Source: Acidobacterium sp. (lineage in GTDB: Bacteria > Acidobacteriota > Terriglobia > Terriglobales > Acidobacteriaceae). From it: DNA of 64,000 nt. A model generated the notes under the pieces. It saw only the letters and a program-made list of their open reading frames with translations, made no database searches and was not told the origin of the DNA. Position numbers and translations under genes: made by a program. This document shows, piece after piece, positions 17,198-25,031 of this stretch. The stretch spans positions 161,191 through 225,190 of the forward strand of contig PMUI01000113.1 in assembly GCA_003166955.1 (NCBI GenBank), written 5' to 3'. Within the stretch, counting starts at the first letter, position 1; every line of letters begins with the position of its first letter.

Positions 17198-18040
17198 ATG
17201 CCTACAATCACGACGAAAGACGGGGCACAAATCTTCTACAAGGACTGGGGAACGGGCCAGCCCATCGTGTTCAGTCATGGCTGGCCGCTTACTGCCGACG
17301 ACTGGGACGCACAGATGATGTTCTTCGGCGAGCGCGGCTTCCGAGTTATCGCTGCTGACCGGCGAGGTCACGGCCGTTCCACCCAGACTTGGGATGGCAA
17401 CGATATGGACACCTATGCCGACGATCTCGCAGCCCTCACCGACAAGCTCGATCTGAAGAACGCGATTCACATCGGGCATTCCACCGGCGGCGGAGAAGTC
17501 GCCAGATACATCGGGCGCCACGGATCGAAGCGCGTCGCTATGGCTGTGCTCATCAGCTCCGTACCACCGCTGATGTTGAAGACGGACAAGAATCCTGCGG
17601 GCGCGCCGATGGAGGTGTTCGACGACCTGCGAGCCCAATATACGAAAAATCGGCCGCAGTTTTACAAGGACATCACCCTGCCGTTCTACGGCTACAACCG
17701 GCCGGGCGCCAAAATATCGGAAGGCATCCGGGAGAAGTGGTGGCTGCAGGCGATGATGGGCGGGGTGAAGGCGGGGTACGACTGCATCAAGGCTTTCTCC
17801 GAGACGGACTTCACCGAAGATCTCAAGAAATTCGACGTGCCGACTCTCATTCTTCACGGCGACGACGACCAGATCGTGCCCATCGGCGCTTCGGCCCTGC
17901 AGTCTTCGAAGCTGGTGAAGGGTGCGACCCTGAAGGTGTATCCAGGTTTTCCGCACGGAATGCCTACCACCAACGCTGATCAGATCAATGCCGACCTGCT
18001 CGCGTTCGTCAAGCAAAGCAAGCAATCAGCGGCCGCATGA
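17198..18040 (+). CDS. Alpha/beta hydrolase, non-heme chloroperoxidase-like
   Basis: A typical 280-residue alpha/beta hydrolase. The oxyanion region is [10 protein letters not shown], the nucleophile Ser95 sits in [10 protein letters not shown], the acid is in GDDDQIVP and the catalytic His in PGFPHGMPT. The pattern [11 protein letters not shown]...[10 protein letters not shown] is that of the cofactor-free haloperoxidase/arylesterase group, so perhydrolase or esterase activity is likely. AAAGGAGAAG lies just upstream of the ATG, a strong ribosome site. There is no export signal. It follows the flavoprotein gene by 28 bp. Confidence 0.9.
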   Translation: MPTITTKDGAQIFYKDWGTGQPIVFSHGWPLTADDWDAQMMFFGERGFRVIAADRRGHGRSTQTWDGNDMDTYADDLAALTDKLDLKNAIHIGHSTGGGEVARYIGRHGSKRVAMAVLISSVPPLMLKTDKNPAGAPMEVFDDLRAQYTKNRPQFYKDITLPFYGYNRPGAKISEGIREKWWLQAMMGGVKAGYDCIKAFSETDFTEDLKKFDVPTLILHGDDDQIVPIGASALQSSKLVKGATLKVYPGFPHGMPTTNADQINADLLAFVKQSKQSAAA

Positions 18041-18134
18041 TTCAGACCGGGCCCGTACGTTTGGTTCCAGCCTCACGTACCGGCACCTTCTCATGTAAGA
18101 AGCATCCTGGGGATCGCGCAGATCGTTGCGTTAT

Positions 18135-18158
18135 TGAAGCACCGGGAGGGAATTGAAC
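18135..18158 (-). repeat. Partial duplicate of the tRNA-Cys 3' end
   Basis: This 24-nt stretch matches 18260-18283, the T-arm and acceptor 3' end of tRNA-Cys including CCA, at 22 of 24 positions and in the same orientation. The rest of a tRNA is absent. Such partial tRNA 3' copies are the usual trace of integrase attachment sites, but here the copies are only 125 bp apart. It may be an excision scar, a decayed tandem tRNA or a recombination remnant. Confidence 0.7.
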
Positions 18159-18259
18159 TTGAGCCGTTTGGCGGGCGTCCGAGCCCGCCGGCGAAATCCT
18201 GACCCTGAGCGAAACGAACGGGGAAGGACCTCGTCGCCAGAATCTCTTCACCAATTCTA

Positions 18260-18335
18260 TGGAGCACCGGGCGGGAATTGAACCCGCGAATACTGGTTTT
18301 GCAGACCAGCGCGTTAGCCACTTCGCCACCGGTGC
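18260..18335 (-). tRNA. tRNA-Cys (anticodon GCA)
   Basis: A complete 76-nt cloverleaf on the minus strand. The acceptor GCACCGG pairs with CCGGTGC, the discriminator is U73 and CCA is encoded. The D-stem is GCG/CGC. The anticodon stem CTGGT/ACCAG holds the loop CTGCAAA, with GCA reading Cys codons. The T-stem GCGGG/CCCGC carries TTCAATT. It lies 74 bp downstream of the peroxiredoxin gene on the same strand, so it may share the cysteine-responsive transcript described upstream. Confidence 0.97.
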
Positions 18336-18409
18336 TCTTCGTCCGCCGCGCCCCATCGACGCGTCGGGTTCAAATCCAAAAGCCCGGCCTCTGACCGCCG
18401 GGTCGCCGC

Positions 18410-19066
18410 TTACTGCGGCTGCGCTGTCGTGCGCAGATACGGCTTTACCGTCTTGTAACCCGGGAAGATCCTATCTGCCTCTTCATTCGTCACGGCGCCC
18501 GTGATGATGACATCCTCGCCCTGCTTCCAGTTCGCGGGCGTCGCCACCTTGTGCTTCGCCGTCAGCTGGATCGAGTCGAGCACGCGCAGAATCTCATCGA
18601 AGTTGCGCCCCGTCGTCATCGGATACGCCAGCGTCAGCTTGATCCGCTTGTCCGGCCCGATCACGAACACCGTCCGCACCGGGGCATTCTGGGCCGGCGT
18701 GCGGCCGTCCGACGTCTCGCCCGCGTCCGCCGCCAGCATGTCATAGAGCTTCGCGATCTTCAATTCCGGGTCGCCGATCAGCGGATACTTTACGTCGTAG
18801 CCGCCAACCTCCTTGATGTCCGCCGCCCACTTATCGTGGTTCGTCACCGGATCGACGCTCAGGCCAATCACCTTCGCTCCGCGCTGGGCGAACTGGCTCT
18901 CGAGGCTGGCGACCGCGCCCAGCTCCGTCGTGCACACCGGTGTAAAGTCCTTGGGGTGCGAAAACAGCACAGCCCAGTTATCGCCGATCCACTCGTGAAA
19001 GCGGATCACCCCGTGGGTCGTCTCGGCGGTGAAATCGGGAGCAATATCGTTGATGCGCAGTGTCAT
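18410..19066 (-). CDS. 1-Cys peroxiredoxin (Prx6/AhpC-TSA type)
   Basis: A 218-residue cytosolic peroxidase with the peroxidatic Cys45 in HPKDFTPVCTTE. No second Cys is visible, so it is the 1-Cys Prx6 type, which reduces H2O2 and alkyl hydroperoxides with a low-molecular thiol or thioredoxin-like partner. The C-terminal extension (ANWKQGEDVIITGAV...) is the Prx6 dimerisation domain. AGGAGG sits 7 bases before the ATG. Upstream on the same strand lie a promoter, a Cys-rich leader peptide and an intrinsic terminator/antiterminator. Expression therefore looks controlled by transcription attenuation in response to cysteinyl-tRNA supply (inference from the sequence). tRNA-Cys follows 74 bp downstream. 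Confidence 0.95.
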   Translation of the reverse strand: MTLRINDIAPDFTAETTHGVIRFHEWIGDNWAVLFSHPKDFTPVCTTELGAVASLESQFAQRGAKVIGLSVDPVTNHDKWAADIKEVGGYDVKYPLIGDPELKIAKLYDMLAADAGETSDGRTPAQNAPVRTVFVIGPDKRIKLTLAYPMTTGRNFDEILRVLDSIQLTAKHKVATPANWKQGEDVIITGAVTNEEADRIFPGYKTVKPYLRTTAQPQ

Positions 19067-19123
19067 GGCCTTTCCTCCTGGGACTTCCTGTTTTCCGTGT
19101 GAGGGGCAAAATCAAAACCCGGG

Positions 19124-19164
19124 CAAAATCAAAACCCACCCGGCCATCTGGCAGCGGGTGGGTT
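19124..19164 (-). terminator. Intrinsic terminator (attenuator) between the Cys-rich leader and peroxiredoxin
   Basis: On the minus strand AACCCACCCG (19164-19155) pairs perfectly with CGGGTGGGTT (19142-19133), with an inner GCCA/TGGC stem, and is followed by TTTGATTTTG. The 16-17 bp T-rich tail is repeated once more (19105-19120). The 5' arm can pair instead with the end of the leader reading frame: CGGGTG pairs with CACCCG and TCTGAG with CTCAGA (19193-19208 with 19155-19169), which would prevent termination. Confidence 0.85.
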
Positions 19165-19193
19165 CTGAGCGATTCTGAAACTTTTTGCTTCTC

Positions 19194-19268
19194 TCAGACA
19201 CACACCCGCATGGTGCAGCCGCAACAGCAGCAGCACATACACATGCAGGTTGGAGAGAAAGCATTCAT
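19194..19268 (-). CDS. Cysteine-rich leader peptide (24 residues, nine Cys)
   Basis: A 24-codon frame encodes a peptide whose core is CMCMCCCCCGC and whose end is TMRVCV, with nine Cys codons, seven of them between residues 10 and 18. No ribosome site is seen, but a consensus promoter places the transcript start within about 4 bases of the ATG, so it is probably translated leaderless. Its last codons and stop form one arm of an antiterminator. A ribosome stalled on the Cys run would expose that arm; a ribosome reaching the stop would cover it. This is the classic layout of an amino-acid attenuator. Poly-Cys leader peptides are known from actinobacterial sulfur-metabolism operons; use in front of a peroxiredoxin is inferred here. 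Confidence 0.75.
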   Translation of the reverse strand: MNAFSPTCMCMCCCCCGCTMRVCV

Positions 19269-19278
19269 TACTAAGTAC

Positions 19279-19308
19279 AGCCTAGGGCCTGGCGCGCGCG
19301 GCTGTCAA
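19279..19308 (-). promoter_or_regulatory. Sigma-70-type promoter of the Cys leader-peroxiredoxin unit
   Basis: On the minus strand a perfect -35 box TTGACA (19308-19303), an 18-bp spacer and a weaker -10 TAGGCT (19284-19279). The predicted start near 19272 leaves only a few bases before the leader ATG at 19268. Confidence 0.65.
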
Positions 19309-19349
19309 CCACGCCACGCGCCTCCGCCCCAAACCGCAGGTCGCGTAAC

Positions 19350-19868
19350 TCAATTCGCCGGAGTCTGCCCCAGCGTCTGATAGTTGTGTGCGACCTGGAA
19401 CGTCATTGCGCCTACATAGACGTATTGCGAAACCCGCGCCAGCGAGCGCATATTGTGGCGCACCAGCAGCCGATACGCCTCGTAGTTCACCACCACCGTG
19501 CCCGCCTGGAACGCGGCAAACGCCGGCTTGTTCTCCACCAGCGCCTTGGGCAGCACCGCCTCGTGATAATACTGCGGCTCGCTCAGCGCTTTCTCTGTGC
19601 TGGTGTAGTCCAGCGCGCGCAGCGCCGCCGACGCGCCCAGCATGCTCCAGTCCAGCCAGTGCAGCCCCGGCCCCTTTTCTTTGACCTGCGGCTGCTGCAC
19701 CGGATAGACGCCCATCGCGGAACTGCTGTAAGGATCGCCAGGTTGCGTGGTTGCTGTTGCCTCAGACGGTACGGGCGCATCCACCAGCATCGCGCTTTGT
19801 GCGGAACAACGGGCTGTGGTCGACAACGAGAGAACCGGCAGCAGCAGAACAGCAGAAAGGAACTTCAT
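19350..19868 (-). CDS. Exported protein of unknown function
   Basis: A 172-residue protein with a clear signal peptide (MKFLSAVLLLPVLSLSTTARCSAQ, cleavage after about residue 24) and a Pro/Gln-rich linker. A mostly helical C-terminal region contains two moderately hydrophobic helices (LDWSMLGASAALRALDY and TFQVAHNY). GAGGA lies seven bases before the ATG at 19868; the longer in-frame reading lacks a ribosome site. I do not recognise a family. Its stop lies 42 bp upstream of the Cys-leader promoter on the same strand, but that unit has its own promoter. Confidence 0.75.
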   Translation of the reverse strand: MKFLSAVLLLPVLSLSTTARCSAQSAMLVDAPVPSEATATTQPGDPYSSSAMGVYPVQQPQVKEKGPGLHWLDWSMLGASAALRALDYTSTEKALSEPQYYHEAVLPKALVENKPAFAAFQAGTVVVNYEAYRLLVRHNMRSLARVSQYVYVGAMTFQVAHNYQTLGQTPAN

Positions 19869-20100
19869 AGAGTCCTCATCGGCTTGAACGGCTACAGGTC
19901 TGTGACGTGATCGACTAAGGCACAAACGCTGCAAGCCGTGCAATGAGTTTGGCCCGGATGATGCGGTTTGGGGGTCCATGGCGTCGAGCCTGTGCGCCAC
20001 CACCGCAATCGTTCTTGACGATGAGTGAGTGTGGCACAGAAACCGTATCGTTGTGCACTTATCTTGAGTCACTGCAATAAGTTACGGGAGGGGGAGGTTT

Positions 20101-20343
20101 TCATGGCTCTTCGGTGAACGGCAGATGTGACTGCCCCGTCCAAAACCGATTACTGATGCGCGTAACGACATTGGCGCGATGGTTACTGATACGCGCGATA
20201 CCTTCCCGATACGGTCCCACAAACCGCAGAAAAGGCGGCACCATCCGCCACAGACGGGGTAACCACCGCTTTGCGCGCGCAGCAGCACGCGCATCCGGCG
20301 CGGAAATCCTCAACTCGAACTCCTCGCGAAGCCGGTTCGGCAC
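20101..20343 (-). pseudogene. Possible 3' remnant of a DUF2236/MpaB-like oxygenase
   Basis: An 80-codon frame without a convincing start reads VPNRLREEFELRISAPDA then WLPRLWRMVPPFLRFVGPYREGI. It loosely resembles the C-terminal end of DUF2236 (MpaB-type) oxygenases. It lies just after the permease stop on the same strand. Third-position GC is lower than in neighbouring genes. It could be a decayed gene end, a small gene or chance. The rest of 19869-20383 shows no other gene. Confidence 0.3.
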
Positions 20344-20383
20344 CCAATTTATTATGAAGTGAGCCCGGCGGGTGAATGAAGAG

Positions 20384-21988
20384 CTAGCTGGCGCGATTCC
20401 CGCGCCCAAATTCGCTGCGATGACGGCTGTAGCAGAAGTAAATCACCAGCCCGATCGCGAGCCACACAAAGAAGCGGATCCAGGTCATCACTTCAAGCCC
20501 CATCATCAGCACCACGCAGAAAATAATGCTGAGCACCGGGAACACCGGCCCCAGCGGTGCGCGGAATCCCCTCCGCCGATTTGGCTCACGATAGCGGAGG
20601 ATCAGTACACCGGCTGAAACCAGCACAAACGCGAACAGCGTGCCGATATTCGACAAATTCGAGACCGTGCCAATGTCGAACAGCCCCGACGGAATCCCCA
20701 CCACAAACCCCGCCACCCACGTCGCAACCACCGGAGTCCGATATTTCGGATGCACATGCGAGAAGACCGCCGGCAGCAGCCGATCCCGCGACATCGAAAA
20801 CCACACCCGCGCCTGCCCCAGCTGGAACACCAGGATCGACGAGATCATCCCCGTCAGCGCGCCCAGCACCACAAACAGCCGAATCCAGTGCAGCCGATGC
20901 CCGCCCGGCAGCAGCGACAGCCTCTTCAGCGCGTTCACCACCGGCGCCGCGTCGCCCATCATGCTCTTCCACGGCACCAGGCCGGTCAGCACCACCGCGA
21001 CCCCGATATACAAAATGGTGCAGATGAAAAGCGTCGCGAGAATTCCGATCGGCACATCGCGCTGCGGGTTCTTGCACTCCTCCGCCGCTGTCGAAACCGA
21101 GTCGAAACCGATATACGTGAAGAAAATGATCGAGCCGCCCGTCAGGATCCCCGACCAGCCGTTCGGCGAGAATGGATGGTAGTACTTCGGCTGAATAAAG
21201 CTGGCGCCGAAGGACACGAAGATCAAAATCGCCGCGATCTTGACCAGCACCATGATGTTGTTGGTCTCGGCCGACTCGCGAATGCCGCGCACCAGCACCA
21301 CCGTCAGCAGCAGCACGATCAGGAACGCAGGAATGTTGAACCCAAAATGCCACCCTGGCGGATACAAATCGTTCCCCGCCAAATCCTGCAGCCCCTCCGG
21401 CAAATACGCCGGAGAAATCCATTTGAGCGGCGGATGAATATTGAACCAGTCCAGCAAATCGACCACGTGCGCCGCGAACCCCACGCTCACCGACATGTTC
21501 GAGAACGCATATTCGAGGATCAGGTCCCACCCGATGATCCACGCGATCAGCTCGCCCATGGTCGCGTACGTGTAGGTGTACGCCGACCCCGCAATCGGGA
21601 TCATCGACGCCAGCTCCGCGTAGCAAAGACCGGTGAACGCGCACACAATCGCCACCAGCACCAGTGACAAAGCCAGCGCTGGCCCCGATCCCGGGCGCCC
21701 TACCATCGCTGTGTGCCGGATGAAATAGTCGATCAGCGGAGTGTTTTCAATCGACGCGACGGGGAACTGCTGTCCCGCGATCGCCGTGCCGATCACCGTG
21801 AAAATCCCCGATCCGATGACTGCGCCGATGCCGAGCGCGGTTAGCGAAACTGGCCCCAGCGTCTTCTTCAGCGCATGATCGGGATGCTCGGAATCCGTGA
21901 TGAGCTTGTCGATCGATTTGCGCGCGAAAAGCTGCGACCGAGCCTGGGTCTCTTCGGGTCGAGATGGAACCACGGGCTGATCCGGCAA
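20384..21988 (-). CDS. APC-family amino-acid permease (cationic amino-acid transporter type)
   Basis: A 534-residue integral membrane protein with about 12-14 helices. The APC signature GPVSLTALGIGAVIGSGIFTVIG is in helix 1, YAELASMIPIAGSAYTYTYATMGE in helices 3-4, and FFTYIGFDSVSTAAEECKNPQRDVPIGI matches the CAT/YfnA branch. Substrates of that branch are amino acids or polyamines taken up with H+ or Na+. The start is a TTG with CAGGAG six bases upstream. The long periplasmic loop between helices 1 and 3 (SIENTPLIDYFIRHTAMVGR) is typical of the subfamily. It stands alone, so the substrate cannot be told from context. Confidence 0.92.
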   Translation of the reverse strand: MPDQPVVPSRPEETQARSQLFARKSIDKLITDSEHPDHALKKTLGPVSLTALGIGAVIGSGIFTVIGTAIAGQQFPVASIENTPLIDYFIRHTAMVGRPGSGPALALSLVLVAIVCAFTGLCYAELASMIPIAGSAYTYTYATMGELIAWIIGWDLILEYAFSNMSVSVGFAAHVVDLLDWFNIHPPLKWISPAYLPEGLQDLAGNDLYPPGWHFGFNIPAFLIVLLLTVVLVRGIRESAETNNIMVLVKIAAILIFVSFGASFIQPKYYHPFSPNGWSGILTGGSIIFFTYIGFDSVSTAAEECKNPQRDVPIGILATLFICTILYIGVAVVLTGLVPWKSMMGDAAPVVNALKRLSLLPGGHRLHWIRLFVVLGALTGMISSILVFQLGQARVWFSMSRDRLLPAVFSHVHPKYRTPVVATWVAGFVVGIPSGLFDIGTVSNLSNIGTLFAFVLVSAGVLILRYREPNRRRGFRAPLGPVFPVLSIIFCVVLMMGLEVMTWIRFFVWLAIGLVIYFCYSRHRSEFGRGNRAS

Positions 21989-22037
21989 CGACAGCTCCTG
22001 CGGGGAGGAGTGAGATTGAGTGAGTGTAGCGATTTTC

Positions 22038-22069
22038 CGGGGCTGACGAAAGCGAATTCGCCAGCCCCG
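22038..22069 (-). terminator. Hairpin downstream of the 51-residue basic protein gene
   Basis: CGGGGCTG and CAGCCCCG form an 8-bp stem with a loop containing the palindrome GCGAATTCGC. There is no T-tract. It separates the small gene from the permease start and may end its transcript. Confidence 0.4.
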
Positions 22070-22088
22070 ATTGCTTAGGCAGCGGCCG

Positions 22089-22244
22089 TTAGCGCTTCGA
22101 CTGGCCGCGCACCAGCTTCCTGACTTTCTTCTTTTGCGAGCCGCGTGGTGTGGTCCGCTTTGCTTTGGGGGCAGCCTTCTTGCGGGCCGCGCGTTTCAGC
22201 TTCTTGCGTGCTTCCTTGTCTTCGGTCGATTTTGTGTTTGCCAT
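22089..22244 (-). CDS. Small highly basic protein (51 residues)
   Basis: The frame encodes MANTKSTEDKEARKKLKRAA followed by a Lys/Arg/Ala-rich stretch ending RKLVRGQSKR. Nearly half the residues are Lys or Arg and there are no Cys or aromatic residues. AAGGA lies five bases before the ATG, and a hairpin follows the stop. Such Lys/Ala-rich tails resemble histone H1-like or ribosome-associated peptides, so nucleic-acid binding is plausible, but no family is recognised. It starts 31 bp after the pcrA stop on the same strand and may be its co-transcribed partner (inference). Confidence 0.7.
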   Translation of the reverse strand: MANTKSTEDKEARKKLKRAARKKAAPKAKRTTPRGSQKKKVRKLVRGQSKR

Positions 22245-22275
22245 GGAATCCTTATCTGGAGCGGGTTTGCGGCCC

Positions 22276-24975
22276 TTACAGCCGCTCGAGCTGCGCGAAT
22301 TTCTCCACCAGCTTTTTCACTCCGAATCCTGAAAATTGTACCGTAATCTTCGCATCTTCTCCGTCGCCCTCGCGCCGGAACACGACCCCCTCGCCATATT
22401 TCGGATGCCGCACCCGCTGCCCGCTCCGGAATCCCTTCGCGCCGGTCGGCGCCGGAACGTCGAGCTTCGGCCGCGCAGACTTCGCCGGCACGCCCCGCCC
22501 CGCACCTCCCCGACCTGAGAAAAACCGTGCGATGTTGTCGATTGCATCCGCCGGACGCCCGCTGCGCCCAGGCGGGCTCGTCCCGCCCGGCCGGCCCTGC
22601 GAAGCGCTCTGGTCCTCATCCTCGTAGCTGTAGTGCCGCGTGCTGAAATCGTCACCGCTGCTGTGACCAAATCGCGAAGTTGTCTCGGTGTAGTTCGCTG
22701 CGTATCCTCCCCAACTCGTCGCGCGCGTCCGCCCTCCGCTCAGGTCTTCCAGCAGATGCTGCGGAATCTCCTCCAGAAACCGCGACGGAATCGTCGCCTC
22801 CGGCATGTCGTTGCCGTAGCGCCGCCGATAGCGCGCCCGCGTCAGCACCAGCGAATCCATCGCCCGCGTCAGCCCGACATAGCACAGCCGCCGCTCCTCC
22901 TCCATCTGCGGCGGATCGTTCAGCGTCCGCGAATGCGGGAACAACCCCTCCTCCAGCCCCGCCAGCACCACCAGCGGAAACTCCAGCCCCTTCGCCGAGT
23001 GCAGCGTCATCAGCGTCACCCGCGCCTCAGGATCGTACTGGTCCGCATCGCTCACCAGCGCCGCGTGATCCAGAAACTCCGCCAGCGTCTCGCCACGCTC
23101 CTGCGCATCCTGCGCCGCGTTGGCCAGTTCCTTCAGATTCTCAATCCGCGAGAACGCCTCCGGCGTGCCTTCCTCTTCGAGCGACCGAATATACCCCGTC
23201 CGATCGATGATGAATTTGATCAGCTCCGGCAGCGTTGCCGCGTCGCCCGGCTTGCGAAATCCCGGAACCGCCTCCTGAGCCGAGCCCGGAGCCCGGAGCC
23301 CGGTGCCCTGTTCTTGCGCTGCCGCATGCGGAACCACCGGTTCCTCATCCGCTGCACCAAAAATCGCCGGACTGAAATCCTCCGTCCCCTTCGAAACAAA
23401 ATCGTCGCCATCGTGCGTTAGCGCCAGCCGCCCCTGCGTCGCCGCCCCAAAATCGAAGCTCGTATCAGGATCCGCAACCGCCTCCGCAGCACCCGCAGCA
23501 ACATCCGCCGTCAGCTTCTCCGCAAATCCAGGCCCCAGCATCGCCCGCGCATCCTGAATAATCCGCTGAAACCCATCCAGCGCCGCCAGCGACCGCTGCG
23601 GCAGCAACCGCGCGTCCAGAGCCCGATCGATGGCCGTCCACACACTCGACCCCGTCTCCAGCGCGATCCGCTCCAGCGTCTCCATCGTCGTCTTCCCGAT
23701 CCCGCGCGCCGGCGTGTTCACCACCCGCTGCAGCGCAATCGAGTCATGCGGATTCTGCACCAGCTTCAGATAACTCAGCAGGTCCTTGATCTCCGCGCGC
23801 TCGTAGAACGAGAACCCGCCCACCATCGTGTACGGAATGTTGTACCTCCGCATCGCCTCTTCCACCAGCCGCGACTGCGAATTCGTCCGGTACAGCACCG
23901 CGCATTTCGGATCGGCCTGCTCCTCGCCCGCCTTGCGTAAATATTTCTGGATGTAATCCGCGACGAACAGCGCCTCGTTCTCCCCATCGGGAGCCTCGTA
24001 GTACCCGATAAGAGCGCCGCCCTCGCGCGACGTCCACAGCTTCTTGCCTTTGCGTTGCGCATTCCGCGCCACTACCGCCGACGCCGCCTCCAGAATGATC
24101 TGCGTCGACCGGTAATTCTGCTCCAGCCGCACCGTCTTGGCGCCCGGAAAATCCTTCTCAAACTCCAGAATGTTGCGAATATCCGCTCCGCGCCATGAGT
24201 AAATACTCTGATCCTCATCGCCCACCACGCAGACGTTCTTGTCCTCGCCGGCCAGCAGCTTCATCAGCTCGTACTGCGGACGATTCGTGTCCTGATACTC
24301 GTCGATCAGCAGCCACCGGTAGCGCCGGTTATACCTCTCCCGCGTCTCCGGCGATACTTTCAGCACTCGCACCGCCTCCAGCAGCAGATCGTCGAAGTCC
24401 AGCGCGTTCGCCTTGCGCAGCTCGCTGCGATAGCCCTCGAAAATATGCGCCACCCGCTCGCTCAGCGGGTCCGCCGACTGCAGGTAGTACTCCTGCGGAT
24501 CGATCATGTGGTTCTTCGCCCACGAAATCTTCCCCAGCACCACGCGCGGCGTCAGCTGCTTATCGTCCAGCCCCATCCGCCGCATCACGGCCTTCACCAC
24601 CGCCTGCTGATCGACCTCGTCGTAAATCGCAAAGGTCTTTGTCAGCCCTTCGTTGTTCACCCGCAGCGCTTCAATGTCGCGCCGCAGCAGCCGCACACAG
24701 AAAGAGTGAAACGTCGAAACCACCGGCTTCGCCAGGGACGAATGCCCGATCAGCTTCTCCACCCGCCCCACCATCTCGCCCGCGGCTTTGTTCGTGAACG
24801 TCACCGCCAGAATCGAATCCGGCGCCGCGCCCAGCTGCTCGATCAGGTACGCAATCCGATGCGTGATCACGCGCGTCTTTCCCGACCCCGCGCCGGCGAG
24901 AATCAACACAGGCCCATCGATGGCTTCGACGGCTTCACGCTGTTGCGGATTGAGGTGCTGGAGGAGATGCTGCAA
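22276..24975 (-). CDS. pcrA: ATP-dependent DNA helicase PcrA/UvrD
   Basis: An 899-residue SF1A 3'-5' helicase for nucleotide excision repair, mismatch repair and recombination control. Walker A GAGSGKT lies at 28-34, motif Ia is AVTFTNKAA, motif II LLIDEYQDTN, motif III GDEDQSIYSWRGAD, motif IV EQNYRST, motif V LMTLHSAKGLEF and motif VI LCYVGLTRAM. The C-terminus GQRVRHPKYGEGVV is the PcrA tail that contacts RNA polymerase. The start is a TTG at LLQHLNPQQREAV, the normal N-terminus of the family. The 2B region carries an unusual low-complexity insertion of about 90 residues containing a heptanucleotide array, absent from typical PcrA proteins. Confidence 0.97.
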   Translation of the reverse strand: MQHLLQHLNPQQREAVEAIDGPVLILAGAGSGKTRVITHRIAYLIEQLGAAPDSILAVTFTNKAAGEMVGRVEKLIGHSSLAKPVVSTFHSFCVRLLRRDIEALRVNNEGLTKTFAIYDEVDQQAVVKAVMRRMGLDDKQLTPRVVLGKISWAKNHMIDPQEYYLQSADPLSERVAHIFEGYRSELRKANALDFDDLLLEAVRVLKVSPETRERYNRRYRWLLIDEYQDTNRPQYELMKLLAGEDKNVCVVGDEDQSIYSWRGADIRNILEFEKDFPGAKTVRLEQNYRSTQIILEAASAVVARNAQRKGKKLWTSREGGALIGYYEAPDGENEALFVADYIQKYLRKAGEEQADPKCAVLYRTNSQSRLVEEAMRRYNIPYTMVGGFSFYERAEIKDLLSYLKLVQNPHDSIALQRVVNTPARGIGKTTMETLERIALETGSSVWTAIDRALDARLLPQRSLAALDGFQRIIQDARAMLGPGFAEKLTADVAAGAAEAVADPDTSFDFGAATQGRLALTHDGDDFVSKGTEDFSPAIFGAADEEPVVPHAAAQEQGTGLRAPGSAQEAVPGFRKPGDAATLPELIKFIIDRTGYIRSLEEEGTPEAFSRIENLKELANAAQDAQERGETLAEFLDHAALVSDADQYDPEARVTLMTLHSAKGLEFPLVVLAGLEEGLFPHSRTLNDPPQMEEERRLCYVGLTRAMDSLVLTRARYRRRYGNDMPEATIPSRFLEEIPQHLLEDLSGGRTRATSWGGYAANYTETTSRFGHSSGDDFSTRHYSYEDEDQSASQGRPGGTSPPGRSGRPADAIDNIARFFSGRGGAGRGVPAKSARPKLDVPAPTGAKGFRSGQRVRHPKYGEGVVFRREGDGEDAKITVQFSGFGVKKLVEKFAQLERL
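23277..23311. repeat. Heptanucleotide array inside the pcrA 2B insertion
   Basis: Five imperfect heptamers (GAGCCGA, GCCCGGA twice, GCCCGGT, GCCCTGT) fall in the coding sequence for QGTGLRAPGSA. Their length of 35 bp keeps the frame only together with flanking changes. They match the intergenic heptamer family found elsewhere in the window. Confidence 0.7.
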
Positions 24976-25031
24976 GGGGATCGGCTCTCTTCTATTTTAA
25001 TCGTTCAGTCACCCTGTTAGTTTCTAGAGAC

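Noticed and set aside
18135..18240. A second complete tRNA
   Set aside because: Only the 3' end matches; no acceptor partner, D-arm or anticodon arm can be drawn.
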